64,000 bases of DNA from Lineus longissimus (Eukaryota > Nemertea > Pilidiophora > Heteronemertea > Lineidae): NCBI RefSeq assembly GCF_910592395.1, contig NC_088311.1:2172501-2236500 (forward strand), read 5' to 3'. Below the pieces are notes generated by a model. That model ran no database searches. It was not told the DNA's origin and worked only from the letters and a program-made list of their open reading frames with translations. Numbering within the stretch: position 1 is the first letter of the stretch; each line of letters begins with the position of its first letter. The position numbers were made by a program, and so were the translations under genes. Below, piece after piece: positions 41,701 to 55,400 of this stretch.

Positions 41701-43982
41701 CCAGATCTGGCCGGGTAATGAAGTAATTAGCACATTATCTAATCCACATCGCATAGTGTTGCCTGTTTGTGCCATACATTCTTCTTTGAACTACGTTCCA
41801 AGAAAAAAGAGGGAAAAATGTACAACTGGCATTTCATAGGATTAACACCATTGCACTTGCTGATCAGCAAAGTATTCAATTTTTCATTCACAGGCTCTCT
41901 TCTGTTGTTATTCGAATTGTATTTATCAGTTCATTGCTCAACTGTTGAAATTGATTTTGAATGCCCCTAGTCGTTTCTTTCATAAGCGGCGCAGTGATGT
42001 AAGCAGCAGCTGTGGACCGCATGTGTGAACAAGCTGTGGCGAGGTGGGGGGGGGGGGGAGGGGGGGGCATCTCAGCCATCTCATGTATACTTGGTGATTG
42101 TTAGACTCATTTTTAATTTCTCTGCTGGTGGTCCTCTTTAGACTGACTGACTTGGGAGGTTTTTGAAAGCGACTTCTTAGTTCACAAAGGTGATATTTCT
42201 TGAAGGCGGGAATACTGAGACCTGAATCTAAAGTTCCACAAAGTTTTGGTTATGAAGTTATGTCAGTCCTTTCTGTTATGATAGTATTTATGTCTCTTAT
42301 GCGGAACTACCAGAATATTACTTGTGACTCACTTCAGTGCATCAGTGCTGCGAGGCCTATACATCATTTGAGATTGTGACTATTGATCTCTTAGACATTG
42401 TTGAGATCGGTTTTATTCTGTTGAAATACATAAATGTGTCAGGTGTTACACACAGTGTGCATGTTTGATCGTACTGAGGCCTGATACAAAGCATGTGCTT
42501 CACAGCCATAACAATGCACATCACACATACAAGAATGTTTCATGCACTACTTAAGACCTCCCTGCATGAGTAACTGTGACTGAGGTCACTCTTAAGAGTT
42601 CAGGGCTCGGTTGCTCAGCAGCACCCATTTAAATTTCCATGCGTACTTCTCATTCAGTTTGGACTGCATTGTTTTGCAGGATGAATCCAGTCTTCAAGCC
42701 ATTAAGCATTAGCCATTTTGACAAAAAGAAGAGTTACACAGCAGATTGTTCATTTTGATATCAGGACACTGCCATTATGTCAAATGAGTTTGAACTCTAC
42801 TCAAGTCAGTTAAGATCTGACAAGATAGTGTTTAGTCTAAAGCATTTCTCTGCAACAGAAACAAGAGCCGATTGTTTTATTGATGGTTTTACCTGTTGTT
42901 TGCAGGGAAGAAGCTGATGAACTAGCCACGAGATTAAATATGAAATTTTATAGGACATCAGTGAAGGACAATGTGAAAGTTGATGATGGTAAGACATGGA
43001 CATGGAAAACAGCTTGTTCTAAACATAATATTGGCCATAACTGTCAACCTTGGACCTCTTATATCCTTAAGGAGGATGCATTTACTTGAACAAAGGATTA
43101 CATGCTGTATCATTTGGTCTTGGGGAAATCCCATATGACATCCTGACCCACAAGGCTCTGACATCACTACGCCCCTTGGTACACTCCCAGTATGTGGTTG
43201 AAGCAAAATACTGTGAAACAGCATATCTTGAGCTTGCACAGTGCTTGTCTGGGATTTTGTTTTGACTCCATGTACATCTGTTACTTTGATCATCGTCAGT
43301 TGTCTTTTTCCTCCATCTCTTCACTTATTCAAGACTGTTAATTAGATTACTGACAACATATTACTTGCCATTTCAGTATTTATGTACTTAGCTGACAGAT
43401 ACTTGACCCAGTTGGATGCTGTCGTAGAGGATGAAGAACCTCAACAAACAATAGGAAAGTCTAGTAAGTTAATCATGTTTATATCTACAGGAAAACACTG
43501 CAAACACTTTGTGCCAGTAAATGTAATGGTTGTATGATGATGTACTGTGGAAACAAGTAGGTAATTTCAGTGAGAGGTTTCATCAAAATCATGCTAATGT
43601 AGCAGTACCAATGGAAAGTTTGAAAGATGTAACGATTTTTGCTTTACATGTATGAAATAACTTGGTGTATACTGCGTTTCAAGAGTACTTAATCACATTC
43701 TTGGACAGCCAATATTTTGAACCTCTGTTGTCAAGGTGATTAAGCTGTTCACACAGCTAGTTATTTCTGTAGTGACTTGTAGATGAAGTACATCAATGAT
43801 TATCTCAGTTGATGTAATAATTTATCTGCCTGTGTTTAATTCCAGGTCTGTTTACATCTGAAAACAACTCCGTTGGAAACAAATCAGAGAAGAAAAAAGA
43901 TGGTGGAACAATCACATTACAACCATCAAAAAGAAGGACTCGTGGGAAAAAAATTTCGCTGCATAAATGTTCTGTGGTATGA
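38791..43982 (+). CDS. RAB23: RAB23 small GTPase
   Basis: Seven exons: 38791-38945, 39059-39144, 40380-40456, 40938-41017, 42906-42988, 43377-43463, 43846-43982. They give 234 aa (human 237). RAB23 is a membrane GTPase that restrains Hedgehog signalling in vertebrates and affects ciliary traffic. The G motifs are all present: GNGAVGKSS (P-loop), the switch I KKTIGVDFLERQI with its RAB23-specific neighbourhood, WDTAGQEEFDAITKAYYRG (switch II), NKID, and TSVK. The basic tail ends KCSVV, a CaaX-type prenylation motif. The start at 38791 (MREEEVETAIKVVVVG) matches the human start (MLEEDMEVAIKMVVVG); the frame upstream is open but has no ATG. Introns reach 1.9 kb; the fourth has a G-tract at 42048-42067. 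Confidence 0.96.
42048..42067 (+). repeat. G-tract in RAB23 intron 4
   Basis: A run of 12 or more G, one A, then 8 G. It is simple sequence and could form a G-quadruplex or be length-variable. Confidence 0.7.
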
Positions 43983-44512
43983 CGTAGCATCTGAGAGTAT
44001 TGAATTATGGAATATCCACCACAATGGGATTTCAGTCTTCGCATTTTGTGATCTTTTTATAATGAATTTTTTCAACATGTTCTCCAGTATTGTTACAATT
44101 CTGTATGTTATTTCATAAAGGAATGGATTCTGTAAATATTGTGCCAATATTTGTTGTAAAATGGAAAGTAGCAAAGGAAGCACTGTAACTTTGCATTGTG
44201 TATATAACACCTGGAAGTTGATAAGTCAAGGGATAATGGATCACGCAAAGATGACACAAGAGCTGTGGATGGGTGAAGTGCCGTGGTTCAGCGCAAACAG
44301 TTGTGTGATGAAGTCATTGTCTTTAAAAAAGGAGATGAGAGTTGTGCCCTGTAGTACTCTATGGTGTTCCAGAGAGCACTGTGACATATCTAGGTACAAA
44401 GGACAGTAAACAGATTTCTTTGAAGACTGCTACACCATTCAAAGCTTTTCACTCCTTGTAATTTTCAAGGAAATGGCAGAAATATATCTGAATGTTTTTG
44501 TTTCCTCATTTT

Positions 44513-44660
44513 TAGCTCACATGGGTGAGCTTATGTCGTCACGTCTTGTCTGTTCGTCGTCCGTCAACAATAGGGGCACATTTGCCCACTATAGAAAGTT
44601 GAAACTTGGTACGTCAGGATGTGTTTCCCTGAGCTTGACCTTCAACAAGTCCATGTAGTT
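44513..44660. repeat. Probable dispersed repeat with an AGCTCAC hairpin start
   Basis: The segment opens with AGCTCAC at 44514-44520 and GTGAGCT at 44525-44531 as a 7-bp stem. GTCGTC/GTCCGTC motifs and a GTTGAAACTTGG stretch follow. I recall similar TAGCTCAC...GTGAGCTTATG...GTCCGTC sequences as common dispersed repeats in marine invertebrates. That is from memory and not checked. Confidence 0.4.
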
Positions 44661-44743
44661 TTAATTTGTACATGATGTACAAAAAGTCTCATTATATCAC
44701 ATACGGTATAACGTTGTAATAATATTTGTTGTTTTTGCTGGTA

Positions 44744-44749
44744 AATAAA
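44744..44749 (+). terminator. Candidate polyadenylation signal for RAB23
   Basis: AATAAA followed by a T-rich stretch, about 760 nt after the stop. Confidence 0.4.
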
Positions 44750-45076
44750 AGTTTCATTTTCAGTTTTGTCCGAAGAATACAATTACAAGCGTTTTTGTCT
44801 TTGCTTCTGTTTGTTTGCCATGGTTGTGCCTATGTCCTGATCTGGTGTGAACATAGCCTTCAGTAATCCACCTAAGGGCACTCGGCCTTGGGCCTCTATC
44901 CTTCCTATTGACCTGGTCATTAAAGGTTCAGTATGTTTCAAAACATGAACGGTTGAGGATTGCTCCGAAATGATCTTTGCTAACGAGCTTGTCATTGGTC
45001 TGCTTTGAGACGGATTATCAGGTGTGGATTTGCTCGTGCTCCCCTTGGCTCTGGGTGTAAGCATTTGCTATCTCGC

Positions 45077-45205
45077 CAGGTCTGGTTGTGACAGCATCTG
45101 CAATCTCAGGTCTGGTTGTGCCAGCATCTCCTGTCGATCAGGCCTGGTTGTGACAGCATATGCTGTATTATCAGGTCTGGTTGTGGCAGCATGCTATGGT
45201 ATGGT
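45077..45205 (+). repeat. Minisatellite, about 32-bp unit, four copies
   Basis: The core CAGGTCTGGTTGTGACAGCA starts at 45077, 45107, 45139 and 45172 with a few base changes, giving spacings of 30, 32 and 33 bp. Open frames across it are by-products of the repeat. Confidence 0.8.
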
Positions 45206-45897
45206 ATCTGTTGGGAGAGTACACATCAGAGAGAGTACACACAGTAGAGGGGTATGGCACATCCAGCAAAGACTTGGTACACTCTGGCAACATATGGCGA
45301 GCTATGAAGGGGAGGGCACATCCAGAAGAGATATAGTGCACTATACTCACTGTCTTATTGGCCGAAAGTCATTTCTGCAGGTAACAATATAGAGCGACGG
45401 GACCATTGCGGTGGAAAACAGAAAATTCTTCCGTTTTTGCTAGATAAACACTCGAGCCTTTGAGAGCTGTAACTGTTACTTCCCAATCGGAGCCAGCCTC
45501 TGGTCTTTTGGGAGATTATGCCACGGACATCTTCAGGGCATGCCACGGCCAATGTGGAATTAGTTCACAGCGGTTTATCATAAATTAAAAAACCCAAAAA
45601 AGAACACGAAAGCACTTTTTAAAAACAGTGGTGCTGTCTTTATAATATACAATTTAAGTATTTCTCAGGTGTGTATTGATGTGTTAATGAATACATTTTC
45701 ATCTCGAAAAAGCACTGGCACTGTGCAGTAAACGGCTGCGGCACACACGGACTGTAAAAAATGCGCCGTTTGCCAAGCCAAGCAACGCAGTCGTCCGGTC
45801 GTAGGCCTACCTCATCTAGCTGGTTATCATTGGCCTGAGCTAGTTTGATGTTTTGACAATCTTTACGGGCTGGTCGTATTGATGACGTAGCAGAGTG

Positions 45898-45915
45898 GGA
45901 GGGGGGGGGGGGGGG
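45898..45915 (+). repeat. G-tract
   Basis: A near-pure run of G in the RAB23-GALE interval, with one A near its start. Confidence 0.7.
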
Positions 45916-46289
45916 CAACTGCCCCTGCCGCTTCCCCTGAGGTCTTGGAAAAAAATTGTTCTCCCCAATCCCAGGAGGACCAACATCCCCCCCCTGCTAT
46001 GCACCAGGTAGACTAGAGTATAGAGGTGCTTCCAACCGATGATCAGGTCCTGTTTCATCCCCTTCAGCCTAATACTCCGATCTGGAGATGGGGCCTAATG
46101 CTGATTAAGAATCCAGATCCAGACCCTACTCGGTGTGTGCCAATATTTAGTATTTCTTTTTCAGCCTACGCTGGTCTGTAAAGATATATATAGAAGTGTT
46201 TGTTGTGAGCGGATGTATACTGTCACCTGGATAATGTCACTGACAACCACTGATAAATTAACAAAATACTTCTTTTCCTTTCAAGTAGT

Positions 46290-49501
<3,212 letters not shown>

Positions 49502-50774
49502 ATCATGCATTTAGGGTGCTAACTTAAAAATGCCTGTCAGGTGCCAAGGACAATCAAAATAGAAATAATTTCTTGGGACTAAATATATCCTTGAACAATG
49601 GCTTGGTGGACCTCTGTCTGTTCAACTATAATTCCAATGGGCGAGCACTATTCTTCTTGTAGAAATAATTTTTGTCCTTGATGGGGTAGTATTCTATCTG
49701 TAAGGTCTACATTCCAAAGAAGATTACTTATACTTGGGTCAAGAGAGCCTGCCCAAACTGCCTAAATGTTCACTGAAATGTCAATTTCTTAAGGCCAGAT
49801 AACTTATGTATTCTAATACTTTATTTGGCCATTTAACTTAGGTAATTTGGATGGTGTACTAAGATGAAGGTCAACTTATTCTTGATTTACATACACCTGT
49901 ATCATATATTTATGATATCATATATTTATAGTACAATGTGTTTATGCTTTTCTTGGAAAAGAGTTGGTTTTTGGTTGTGCATGTAAAAAATCATATGGGA
50001 AACTGAGATGTTTCATTTGTCTTTCTCGGACAAAGAATGACACAGAAGTGTATCTTTTTCAGAAGGGCTTAATCAAACTCATGATGTTATAACTATGAAC
50101 AATGAATGGTAACGACTAAGAAAGGTGGCAACAAAGCTTCTGTGATGAGTTTGTGTTCACAAAAGGTAGTTAATCCTATCGTCCATCAAATTCTCAATCA
50201 TTGTCATCGACGTACTACTTATTTATAAATAGAGATTGGACATTTTATGCTCTTTTGAAACATCGGTTTATTGAACCCAGTAATGGGGATATTAGGCATA
50301 CTCCAGCTGATATAGTGAAATTGTAGCCGATTTGCGAGTGGTTGATTAACGTTACTTTGATGGATATTATGTATTATCTGAATTGTCATCATTCCTCTTG
50401 CCTGGTATGGAGGAAGAAGGTAATGACTGTCCATATTCCTAGATCCTGGGTTAAGGTGTGTGAATATTTTGACTGCCAGTCTATATTTTTTGTTTCCAAA
50501 CTATGCAATCTTGGTGATAGAACTGGGGTTAAACCAGTTTTGGTCTTTGTTTAAAACTAACCTACATACATGTATCTATGTAATTGATGGTGCCAGAATA
50601 TAATATAGATTTAAACAAAACTGTGATTCCACTACACTTTTCTTGTCTGGCATCTTTGTTAACCTGGCTGTCATTTGGTGAAAAGTATGACATCAAAATG
50701 GTACAGTGATAGTACAATATAAGCTGTTTGGAACTCTCCATTGATATTCTTTTCGGAGGTAGAAAAATTGCAAG
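49502..50774. other. Intergenic region between GALE and BAG2
   Basis: This is GALE 3' untranslated sequence and, at the right end, the BAG2 promoter. It contains a two-copy TATCATATATTTAT-type repeat near 49902-49932. No gene is seen. Confidence 0.5.
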
Positions 50775-51017
50775 ATGGCAGGCATGAATCAAAACAATCA
50801 TGAAAATCCTGCAAATGTCTTTGTTTTTGGTCAGCCAGACAGCACCGAGCGCATCATTGGGATGCTGGATGAAGTAGAAAGGAGAGTGGAGGCTCTGAGA
50901 ATCCAGGCCCAAGGCATGGAGAAGGAAAGAAATGGTTTGATAGAAGCCCTGAGCTACATCAAACACACTGGCAGTTATTGTTGTATTTGCACAGGTTACA
51001 AACGTAATAAGTCCTGA
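50775..51017 (+). pseudogene. BAG2: BAG2 first coding exon, left part, cut by a retrotransposon
   Basis: BAG2 is a co-chaperone that releases nucleotide from HSC70 and inhibits the ubiquitin ligase CHIP. The frame starts MAGMNQNNHENPANVFVFG. It then has STERIIGMLDEVERRVEALR and KERNGLIEALSYI, which match human SSRLLESLDQLELRVEALR and EKEILLEMIHSI, a coiled-coil region before the BAG domain. BAG2 sequence stops at codon 68 (50978), where the LTR begins. The frame runs 12 codons into the LTR and ends at 51015-51017. The right part of the exon lies at 59985-60003. This copy therefore encodes a truncated protein without the BAG domain, unless the insert is spliced out. Confidence 0.88.
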
Positions 51018-51168
51018 ATTTGCCTTCTAACGTCCGGATCCTTTATTCTAACACTGCTTCACAAAATTATACACACCAAAGTCATAATTGATAAAATAGT
51101 TCGTCGGGATGACGATTCGTGCACGTGATTATAAAATACTCGGGAGACTGGAATAACTCTCTATCGCT

Positions 51169-51210
<42 letters not shown>

Positions 51211-51479
51211 GAGAGCGTGCGGACAGCTGTTTTGTATTCACGCGCAGCTTTGTCTGCACCAATCAGGGGGCAACGTTGATGCGTCTCCATCCAATGAGGA
51301 GCCGCATCAATGCTGACGTAATTGATCACGCTGGGGAGAATGGAGGATTAAAAGTAGACCGTGGGAATTTTCACAGGTATCTTATCTGAACCCAATTCCA
51401 ATAATCCCGCACACTTAATTCCAAGAATTACACATTACAGTGCTACTCATAAGAAAGGTTTTACAATTACTATACAACA
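50979..51479 (-). repeat. 3' LTR of the retrotransposon
   Basis: 501 bp with TG...CA ends. It has a CT microsatellite at about 51174-51207 and a minus-strand AATAAA at 51042-51047 that can serve as the polyadenylation signal. By eye it is the same as the other LTR base for base. Confidence 0.95.
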
Positions 51480-52487
51480 TCCCGCGGAACTGGTAAAATA
51501 TTTTACGAAGTTAAAATATTTTTTTTTTTTTTTTAAAAACAATTAGAGGAATATGACTTTGGCTTAACACATAGTATTGTTGAATGGGGTACAATCAATG
51601 ATAATAAGGCTTTAAACGAGGTGTTCATGCAGCGAATGAACTTAAATTACATCATATGGTTCGGGGTTCCCAACAGTGTTCAGCCAGCGGCCGAACTTAG
51701 TTACAATATATGTATTTTGTTCCACTTACTAATGAATGACCACTTCATTCATGACAAAGTATGAGCATAAGGTTACAATATAATTATACATTGAATCATT
51801 AATCTCATGCTAAACAGCATGTTAAAATATGCAATGATACAATGAAGTGTCAAAACCTCTGCTGGGAATATTGCGAAACTGACTGGACCGGTCGACGAGG
51901 CATCTGAAAACTGTGGAAAATAAAGTTTAACTCGAAGAACTTCTGGATGACACGCGTATTTACAAAACCTCAACGAAAAAAAAAATGTTGTTGTCACAAA
52001 AGTATCCAAATTGCTTAAATCATACACTATTGTGTGAGCTGTCTCGAAACAGCAATTGCCACAAGCACTGCTTGGAGACAGAAACCCATCACGAAAATAA
52101 ATCAGTCCCAAGACTGATGAGAGTTGGCTTTGCTAACATGTAGCCGTACAAACATCCAATAAAATAGAGTATTGATAATAAAATACTCAAACTGGAAAAC
52201 TGTTCAATAGACAGATTACTGTTGCACAAAACTTCATTGAAGACAAGTAGAAAAAAATATCACATCTATAGCTAATAGATGTTTCTACAATTATCCAACT
52301 AACAACTCACTAGCTTTTATAAAAATAGCAATGAGGGTGAAATAATTATTCTCGTAAAGATTTGTTTTGATAAGCAATATAGCAACGTCTTGTTGTAAAC
52401 ACCAAATGACATCATTACCATAACGACGACAACAAGAAACCACTTGAGATGTTTTAAAAACAAACCATATTCTCAATAAATTGTCGT

Positions 52488-55400
52488 CTAATCACTTTTC
52501 TCTTGGCTTTTCGCCAAAATATGTGACTTATCATGAATGGTCTTATCTTTGAACATTTTTAACGGGTTGGGACACCCTGTACATCTTATATCCTTGGCAC
52601 TTAACACAAACTGGACAATGCTGACAACATGTGGTTCAAATTGAGGTGACCACCAATAGCTAAACTGTTTCTGCCCAAAAGGCACAGAGAGCAAGAGTTC
52701 TAGGCATCCATTTTTGAAACGCGCCCGTTTCAAAGTGGTGTAATCAAACTCTGAGGGAGATTGCCAAGTGAGCCGAGACAAATCATCCTGTTGCTTAGTG
52801 GACAACACAGAGGGAGCAATCATGCCATGGTTACCCTCGGCATGAGACAAATGAATATTGAAATCACAAAGTTCAGCCTGTGAGGCATAGATGTCGCCTC
52901 TATAGGTGGTGGATTCATGAGCGGAACCTGTCTCATCAGTGAAATCCAAAGCATAAGCAGCATGCACAGCTTTCTCATCCTGTGCCTTGTCTGCCTTATG
53001 AAGCAAGTTTTGCAACTGCTGGAGATGGGCTACATTTTTCTGACCTGTGGCCCTCAAAAATGCTGGTTTCAACCTTGCAAAATTGAAGATATCAGGAATG
53101 ATGTTTCCCTTCAAATCTGCTATAATATAGTGTGTCCTATCCAAAACCTGGTGTATAACAAATGGGCCAACCCAAAGAGTCTTAAACTTTCTTGTGTTGG
53201 CCGTCATCCCTGTAGTGTTGGGTTTATGTAGATAAACCAACTGACCTTCAGCATAGATGGGAGATTTCTGAAGTTTGTTAGCAATCTTGGCATTTTGAGA
53301 CAGTTGCTGGTGCTCTTGGAGCTGCAGCATACATTTGGACACATTCTGAAATTTCTGTCGCAGATGTTGGACATACTCAGCATGTGACCGTGAGAGACCT
53401 AGACATGGTTTGAAATTCAAAGTGGACAAATCAGCTGGTTCACGCAAGAAGAGCAAATAGAAAGGAGAGTAACCTCCCAAGTGAGCACTTGAAAATGAAT
53501 TGTATGTGTACACTGCTGTGGACACGAATTGAGTCCAAGAAACACCATACTCAAGGAGATTTGCTTTGATGAGGTCGGCAATGGATTTGATTTGCCGTTC
53601 AGCCATAAGACTACCATGGTTTTCTACAGAGACAAGCTTCTGTTGAATGCCAAGTGTCGCACACAGTAATTCAACAAGATGACCGGTGAGAGATGCTGCT
53701 GCATCTGACACAATTACAGATGGGACGCCAAACAGAGTAATCACCTTCTGGAGAAGGGCTTCACAAACAGTGGGGGCGTCAATTGTCTTTAGCGGGACGG
53801 CCACAACAAACCTGGTCATGGCACATGTCACCACTAGCATATGACGGTAACCTGATGGAGATGTGGGCATGGATTTGAAATCCATACTTATGGTCTGGAA
53901 TGGTTCAAAACTGGCTGGAATGCGTTCATGAAATGTCCGCATAGTATCAGACTTTCCCTTGAGTTGTTGACACCTATCACATGATTGAATATACGAGACA
54001 ATGCGTTGGAACATAGATGGAAAATAGAAATTTTTCCTAATGGTGAGATAAGTTCTGGTACATCCTCCGTGTCCCAGAAGCAAACCTGAGCCATGATGTT
54101 GGCCTATGATGGTATCTATATACTTTTCCGGAACTGCTAATTGAAAACAGAAATTCTCAGAATTGGTGGGAAAGAAAATCCTGAACAGAATGCCATTGAA
54201 AGTCAGATACTGCTCAGATTTGATGCTAACGACCCTAGCAGCTTTCTTATCTGCTGGCAAGATATCATGGACTAAGTAATCATAGATGGGTTTAAAATAC
54301 GGAGATGTCTGTTGTGCGGTACTAAGCTGTTGTGCCTCAATAGGGAGATTGTAATCCCGAATCACCTTGCGTCTGATGATCTTCAATACCTTATTCAGAG
54401 ATGCCTGATCAGGGACATGCTTGGTATGCATGCTATCAATCCTTGGAACCAATGGTGTGGGTCTAACCAGGAGATCTAAAATATCATCTGAATACTCTTC
54501 AACGACAGAAGATGGAGGAAGAGCGGAATCAATGAGCCTAGGTTCATCAGCAACCTTGGTTGATGATTGAGATTTGTCATTCTGTTGGAGAACAAATGGA
54601 ATCACTGACACTGGTGGTGCCACTGTTGATGTAACAATGGGCACACGTGGAGCTTTTGGAAGTATAGATACTGGTGGCACATTGTTTTGAATGCCATTAA
54701 CAAGAGGAGTGTGTGTAGGTGCAACAGACACTGTCTGCTGACAAGGAACATGTGTTCGTGGTTTGGGAATTGGTTTTGGCCTATGCAGAAGAGGCACAGG
54801 AATGTTCATTTTCTTTGCATATGACCTGGTAACAATCTTTTCAGGAAGTGGCAGTGTATAAAATGCATGCTCCTGAACAGGGGTTGAAAGAGACTCTAAT
54901 TCATAAATAACAGGTGATTGTGCCTGGAACGCGATTGGCATAATCCTATCTAACTCAGTATCATCATCTAGAGGAGCACGTGACAAGAAATCAGCTAACA
55001 CAAGCTCTTTGCCTGGCATGTACGACAACTGAAAACTATAGGGAGACAGTCGCTCAAGCAGCTTTTGCAACCTAGTGGTCGGTGGCTGCTTCTTTGACTT
55101 TACAATCTGAACCAAAGAAGAATGATCAACAAAAGCCTGGAAAGTCCTGTCTTGTAACAAATACTGAAAAGCTGTTACATTGATGAGGAGTCCAAGTAAT
55201 TCAAGCTCACTAACAGAATAGTTCTTTGCCGCCTTTGGCAAGCGCTTGGAATAGTATGCGATGATGCGTTCTTGCCCATCAGAGTATTGAGCAAGATATG
55301 AACCTGTAGCAATACGTGAAGTATCACTATACAATCTGAATTCACCTCTAGTAGTGGGTGCATTCAAGACAGGTGGCTTGATGAGCAAGTCTTTGATAGT

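Larger units (their letters stand above)
43983..46289. other. Intergenic region between RAB23 and GALE
   Basis: This holds the RAB23 3' untranslated region to about 44.75 kb, a dispersed-repeat segment (44513-44660), a four-copy 32-bp minisatellite (45077-45205) and a G-tract (45898-45915). The GALE promoter lies at its right end. No gene is seen. Confidence 0.5.

Noticed and set aside
45077-45205. CRISPR-like array
   Set aside because: The spacers are near-absent and the repeats are diverged; it is a minisatellite in an animal genome.
45024-45392. 122-residue plus-strand frame near 45 kb
   Set aside because: It is mostly a translation of the 32-bp minisatellite and has no family resemblance.
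51119-51329. Frames inside both LTRs with Ser-Leu or Arg-Glu repeats
   Set aside because: They are translations of the CT microsatellite in the LTR and appear in both copies for that reason.
51773-52111. 112-residue minus-strand frame between pol and the 3' LTR, as a possible envelope or accessory gene
   Set aside because: It has no signal peptide, transmembrane layout or family motif, and its composition fits a chance frame in AT-rich sequence.
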